This document shows positions 5,578 through 7,292 of a stretch of 7,292 nt of DNA, piece after piece. The stretch is taken from positions 1 to 7,292 of the forward strand of contig DALYFH010000035.1 of NCBI GenBank assembly GCA_031972135.1, read 5' to 3'. The position numbers were made by a program, and so were the translations under genes. Position 1 is the first letter of the stretch. Each line of letters starts with the position of its first letter. This DNA comes from GWF sp031972135. Lineage in GTDB: Bacteria; Patescibacteriota; Microgenomatia; UBA1400; UBA12108. The notes below the pieces were generated by a model. The model worked only from the letters and a program-made list of their open reading frames with translations, was not told where the DNA came from and did no database searches.

Positions 5578-5805
5578 TTACAGAGCTCGCTTAGGTGGAT
5601 GTGAAATGTGTTTTTCTAGATGATTGAGGCGCTGATCGAATTGGCCGATAACTAGGTTGAGAGTTTTTTTAATACTACTAATATCCCTTTTGATTGGTCT
5701 CAGTTCTTTTTTAAATTTCTCGTTTAACTTCTGTTCTAGTTTCTGGTCGAGTTTTTCGTCCATTATCTGCCCGAAGGCATTAAGATCTTGAACTGTTAAG
5801 GTCAT
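5578..5805 (-). CDS. Small coiled-coil hypothetical protein, 75 aa
   Basis: The protein is highly charged and almost entirely helical. After a short N-terminal stretch (M-T-L-T-V-Q-D-L) it has four near-identical tetrapeptides at residues 16-31: D-E-K-L, D-Q-K-L, E-Q-K-L and N-E-K-F. A longer amphipathic helix (about 32-66) follows with Ile/Leu spacing typical of a coiled coil, and a basic tail ends in P-P-K-R-A-L. It probably oligomerises or binds a partner; I cannot name a family. The ATG (5803-5805) has no Shine-Dalgarno sequence, but a well-spaced promoter puts the transcription start on the ATG itself. It diverges from mnmA across 53 bp and converges on the ATP-grasp gene with only 8 bases between stops. 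That tight packing and the reasonable promoter favour a real gene. Confidence 0.7.
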   Translation of the reverse strand: MTLTVQDLNAFGQIMDEKLDQKLEQKLNEKFKKELRPIKRDISSIKKTLNLVIGQFDQRLNHLEKHISHPPKRAL

Positions 5806-5811
5806 AAGCTG

Positions 5812-5840
5812 ATACTAACAGTTGTACCTGTGAGCGTCAA
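5812..5840 (-). promoter_or_regulatory. Promoter of the small coiled-coil gene (leaderless)
   Basis: On the minus strand, TTGACG (5840-5835, 5 of 6) and TAGTAT (5817-5812, 4 of 6) are 17 bp apart. Six bases separate the -10 box from the ATG, so a start seven bases downstream falls on the A of the ATG. It interlaces with the forward mnmA promoter. Confidence 0.55.
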
Positions 5841-5850
5841 CGGATACAAT
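5822..5850 (+). promoter_or_regulatory. Promoter of mnmA (leaderless)
   Basis: TACAAT (5845-5850, 5 of 6) is preceded at 17 bp by a poor -35 candidate, TTGTAC (5822-5827, 3 of 6). Eight bases separate the -10 box from the ATG at 5859, the same distance as at the 7TM gene. No Shine-Dalgarno sequence is present. The transcript is predicted to start at or just before the initiation codon. Confidence 0.5.
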
Positions 5851-5858
5851 AACGCGAT

Positions 5859-6923
5859 ATGATAAGTAAAAAAGTACTCGTAGGGATGAGCGGGGGAGTA
5901 GACTCATCTGTTGCTGCAGCAATGCTACTGGAGCAAGACTATGAGGTTTCTGGAGTATTTGTAGAAGCATACAACGAGCCAGGGTGTAGGACAGATCAAG
6001 ATAAAAAAGATGCGCTTCAGGTTGCTCTTAAACTAGGAATCCCATTTGAAGTCTTGGATTTGAGAAAAGAATACAAAGAACAGGTTGTAAAGTATTTTTT
6101 GGATGAATACCAAGCAGGGAGGACACCCAACCCTGACATTATCTGTAACCGAGACATAAAGTTTGGATTACTTTATGAATACATGGAACAAAATGGTTTT
6201 GACTACCTGGCGACGGGTCATTATGCCCGCGTTACGGGAAATCCGAAATCCGAAATCCGAAATCCTAAACAAAAACTATATTTGCAACAGCCGGTCGACT
6301 TAAGCAAAGATCAAACATATTTTCTCTGGCAAGTAGCGAGTGAAAAACTTGGCAAGATCCTTTGGCCTCTGGGGGACGTAGAGAAGAGCTGGGTCAGGCA
6401 AAAAGCACATGAGCTAGGCCTCCCAAATGCAGATAAACCAGATTCGATGGGAGTGTGTATGATAGGCGAGCTTAATGTGAGAGAGTTTTTGCGAGATAAA
6501 TTGGGTGTAAAGCCAGGAAATGTGGTCTGGAAGGACCAAACTATCGGGACACATGAGGGGTTATGGTTCTATACGATTGGGAGTAGGGGTGGATGGAATA
6601 CCACTCCTTCGGTACAGAGCTCAGATATGCCACCGCTATATGTGGTTGGTAAAAATCAGATGAGCAATACACTCTCGGTTGCTGAGAGAGATGAGTGTTA
6701 CCTGGATATGATTAAAGTTGAAAGATTAAAGTTAGAAGTTAAAGAGGAGACAGAACTGCGGATACGGATACGTAATCTCGGAGCGTTGGCCCCAGTAAAA
6801 AGCATTGATGGGAACATAATTAATCTAAGCGAAGCGGTTTTTGCGGTTGCTCCGGGGCAGAGCGTAGTCCTATATGATCTGGAGGGATGTGTTGTGGGTG
6901 GAGGGGTTATTGCAGAGCAATAA
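5859..6923 (+). CDS. mnmA: tRNA-specific 2-thiouridylase MnmA
   Basis: This 354-residue enzyme puts sulfur on C2 of the wobble uridine (U34) of Lys, Glu and Gln tRNAs, using ATP to activate the base. It is cytoplasmic. The N-terminal PP-loop is M-S-G-G-V-D-S-S at residues 10-17. Asp 93 and Cys 96 lie in N-P-D-I-I-C-N-R-D-I-K-F, and T-G-H-Y-A-R is at 119-124. The second catalytic cysteine, Cys 200, lies in D-S-M-G-V-C-M-I-G; these two Cys form the sulfur-relay pair. The C-terminal beta-barrel ends with the familiar A-P-G-Q-S-V-V-L-Y and G-G-G-V-I. Length is normal for the family apart from a repeat-coded loop near residues 127-136. M-I-S-K-K-V-L-V-G-M is a typical MnmA start, although there is no Shine-Dalgarno sequence; the promoter predicts a leaderless mRNA. 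No sulfur-relay partner gene is in the window. Confidence 0.96.
   Translation: MISKKVLVGMSGGVDSSVAAAMLLEQDYEVSGVFVEAYNEPGCRTDQDKKDALQVALKLGIPFEVLDLRKEYKEQVVKYFLDEYQAGRTPNPDIICNRDIKFGLLYEYMEQNGFDYLATGHYARVTGNPKSEIRNPKQKLYLQQPVDLSKDQTYFLWQVASEKLGKILWPLGDVEKSWVRQKAHELGLPNADKPDSMGVCMIGELNVREFLRDKLGVKPGNVVWKDQTIGTHEGLWFYTIGSRGGWNTTPSVQSSDMPPLYVVGKNQMSNTLSVAERDECYLDMIKVERLKLEVKEETELRIRIRNLGALAPVKSIDGNIINLSEAVFAVAPGQSVVLYDLEGCVVGGGVIAEQ
6238..6265 (+). repeat. Four perfect GAAATCC heptamers inside mnmA
   Basis: GAAATCC occurs four times head to tail with no mismatch (6238-6244, 6245-6251, 6252-6258, 6259-6265). It encodes residues 127-136 (G-N-P-K-S-E-I-R-N-P), right after T-G-H-Y-A-R-V and before the strand K-L-Y-L-Q-Q, where MnmA proteins have a variable hairpin. 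Because 7 is not a multiple of 3, gain or loss of one or two units would shift the frame, while three units (21 bp) add or remove seven residues. Confidence 0.9.
6711..6745 (+). repeat. Degenerate heptanucleotide repeat inside mnmA
   Basis: Successive 7-mers from 6711 read ATTAAAG, TTGAAAG, ATTAAAG, TTAGAAG and TTAAAGA. They encode residues 285-296 (I-K-V-E-R-L-K-L-E-V-K-E) in the C-terminal barrel. The period is visible but imperfect, and the composition resembles the repeat at 5011-5038. Chance from Lys/Glu/Leu-rich coding is possible. Confidence 0.4.
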
Positions 6924-6939
6924 AATAGTGTATATTGGA

Positions 6940-6951
6940 GTGTAGATACAC
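6940..6951. promoter_or_regulatory. Palindrome GTGTA-GA-TACAC upstream of small membrane protein gene
   Basis: A perfect 5-bp inverted repeat with a 2-bp centre lies 16 bases before the ATG at 6968. An extra half-site, GTGTAT, lies 12 bp upstream (6928-6933). The layout suits a dimeric repressor or a small RNA hairpin near the ribosome-binding site. No convincing promoter was found here, so the function is uncertain. Confidence 0.3.
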
Positions 6952-6967
6952 ACCAATAAGGAGTTCT

Positions 6968-7195
6968 ATGCCCAAGAAAAAAGTAACCAAAAAGACAACG
7001 ACTAAGAAAATAGCAAAATCTTCGATGAGCCCAACTGGAATTAGGAATAATCAGTTTTTTGGGATGCTACTGATCGCCCTAGGTCTAGGTGCTCTAGTGG
7101 TAGTGGTTAGATACTTTGTTATTTCACTCCAAGTACCTACGAGCGTTTATGAAATTTCGCCATCAGAATTAATTCCTGGTGTGCCTAACAACTAA
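6968..7195 (+). CDS. Small Lys-rich single-pass membrane protein, 75 aa
   Basis: The start is ATG 6968, set by AAGGAG (6958-6963) four bases upstream; an in-frame TTG at 6935 would add 11 residues but has no ribosome-binding site. The first 20 or so residues are strongly basic (M-P-K-K-K-V-T-K-K-T-T-T-K-K). One hydrophobic segment follows at about residues 30-52 (F-F-G-M-L-L-I-A-L-G-L-G-A-L-V-V-V-V). The C-terminal tail of about 25 residues ends P-G-V-P-N-N. By the positive-inside rule the Lys-rich part is cytoplasmic and the tail is outside. I do not recognise a family. It begins 44 bases after mnmA with no terminator between, so co-transcription with mnmA is likely. Confidence 0.75.
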   Translation: MPKKKVTKKTTTKKIAKSSMSPTGIRNNQFFGMLLIALGLGALVVVVRYFVISLQVPTSVYEISPSELIPGVPNN

Positions 7196-7203
7196 GACGA
7201 GTG

Positions 7204-7232
7204 TTGAAGTAATTTTCATCTTGAGGTAGAAT
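7204..7232 (+). promoter_or_regulatory. Promoter of the truncated gene at the window end
   Basis: TTGAAG (7204-7209, 4 of 6) and TAGAAT (7227-7232, 5 of 6) are separated by 17 bp. The predicted start near 7239 gives a leader of about 25 nt with AAAGGGG (7247-7253) before the ATG at 7264. Confidence 0.55.
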
Positions 7233-7263
7233 AGAGGTTCTATAAGAAAGGGGATTATTTACT

Positions 7264-7292
7264 ATGCCAAAAGCAAAAACAGTCGCTAAGAC
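7264..7292 (+). CDS. Start of a Lys-rich protein, cut by window end
   Basis: Only nine full codons and part of a tenth are present: M-P-K-A-K-T-V-A-K. The start is supported by the purine-rich AAAGGGG ribosome-binding site about 10 bases upstream and by a promoter at 7204-7232. The opening resembles that of the preceding 75-residue protein (M-P-K-K-K-V-T-K-K). The two could be related basic proteins, or simply share a Lys/Ala/Thr-rich tail of the histone-like or membrane-protein kind. Function cannot be judged from this much sequence. Confidence 0.65.

Noticed and set aside
6935..6967. Upstream TTG start adding 11 residues to the small membrane protein
   Set aside because: There is no Shine-Dalgarno sequence before it, and the AAGGAG at 6958-6963 points to ATG 6968. 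The added stretch also covers the palindrome at 6940-6951.
1..7292. CRISPR array, tRNA, rRNA, transposase or integrase
   Set aside because: I saw no spaced direct repeats of CRISPR length, no cloverleaf-like sequence, and no recognisable transposase or integrase motifs on either strand.

Overview
The window looks like chromosomal DNA from a small-genome bacterium of the Candidate Phyla Radiation (Patescibacteria). Saccharibacteria or a related group is possible, but I cannot fix the lineage from sequence alone. The pointers are short, densely packed genes with tiny intergenic gaps, small hypothetical proteins rich in Lys and coiled coil, a membrane-anchored DsbA-like thioredoxin, a short 7TM protein paired with an ATP-grasp ligase, and apparently leaderless promoters beside conventional Shine-Dalgarno starts. 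TAA, TAG and TGA all behave as stops; I see no recoding.

Left part (1-2365): two paralogous genes encode proteins ending in an OmpR-type winged-helix DNA-binding domain. The first is cut by the window edge. Between them lies an AT-richer block on the minus strand holding one intact unknown gene (921-1406) and a broken one (501-909). The second regulator (1481-2365) has a perfect-consensus promoter. Just downstream of its -10 box is a 7-bp direct repeat with an 11-bp period, which suggests autoregulation. The minus-strand gene starts divergently from the same short gap.

Middle (2386-5569): a membrane-anchored DsbA-like disulfide oxidoreductase ends in a strong terminator. An extended -10 promoter directly abuts that terminator and drives a two-gene operon. 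The first gene is a signal-peptide-bearing 7TM protein of the family usually fused to an inactive transglutaminase. The second is an ATP-grasp ligase (RimK/alpha-L-glutamate-ligase-like) fused to a RimB-like retropepsin domain (the 'ATP-dependent zinc protease' family). Other bacteria usually carry the ligase and the protease as separate neighbouring genes, so the single-chain fusion is the most interesting system here. It may add and remove amino acids or peptides on a substrate linked to the membrane protein.

Right part (5578-7292): a small coiled-coil gene on the minus strand and the tRNA 2-thiouridylase gene mnmA diverge from a 53-bp gap with interlaced promoters, both placing the start codon at or next to the predicted transcription start. 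A small Lys-rich single-TM protein follows, then the first codons of another Lys-rich protein with its own promoter.

One pattern cuts across gene boundaries: heptanucleotide tandem repeats lie inside coding sequence. Two are clear four-copy arrays, one in the ATP-grasp gene and one in mnmA, and each falls where a surface beta-hairpin loop is expected. A third, degenerate tract lies in the mnmA C-terminal region.
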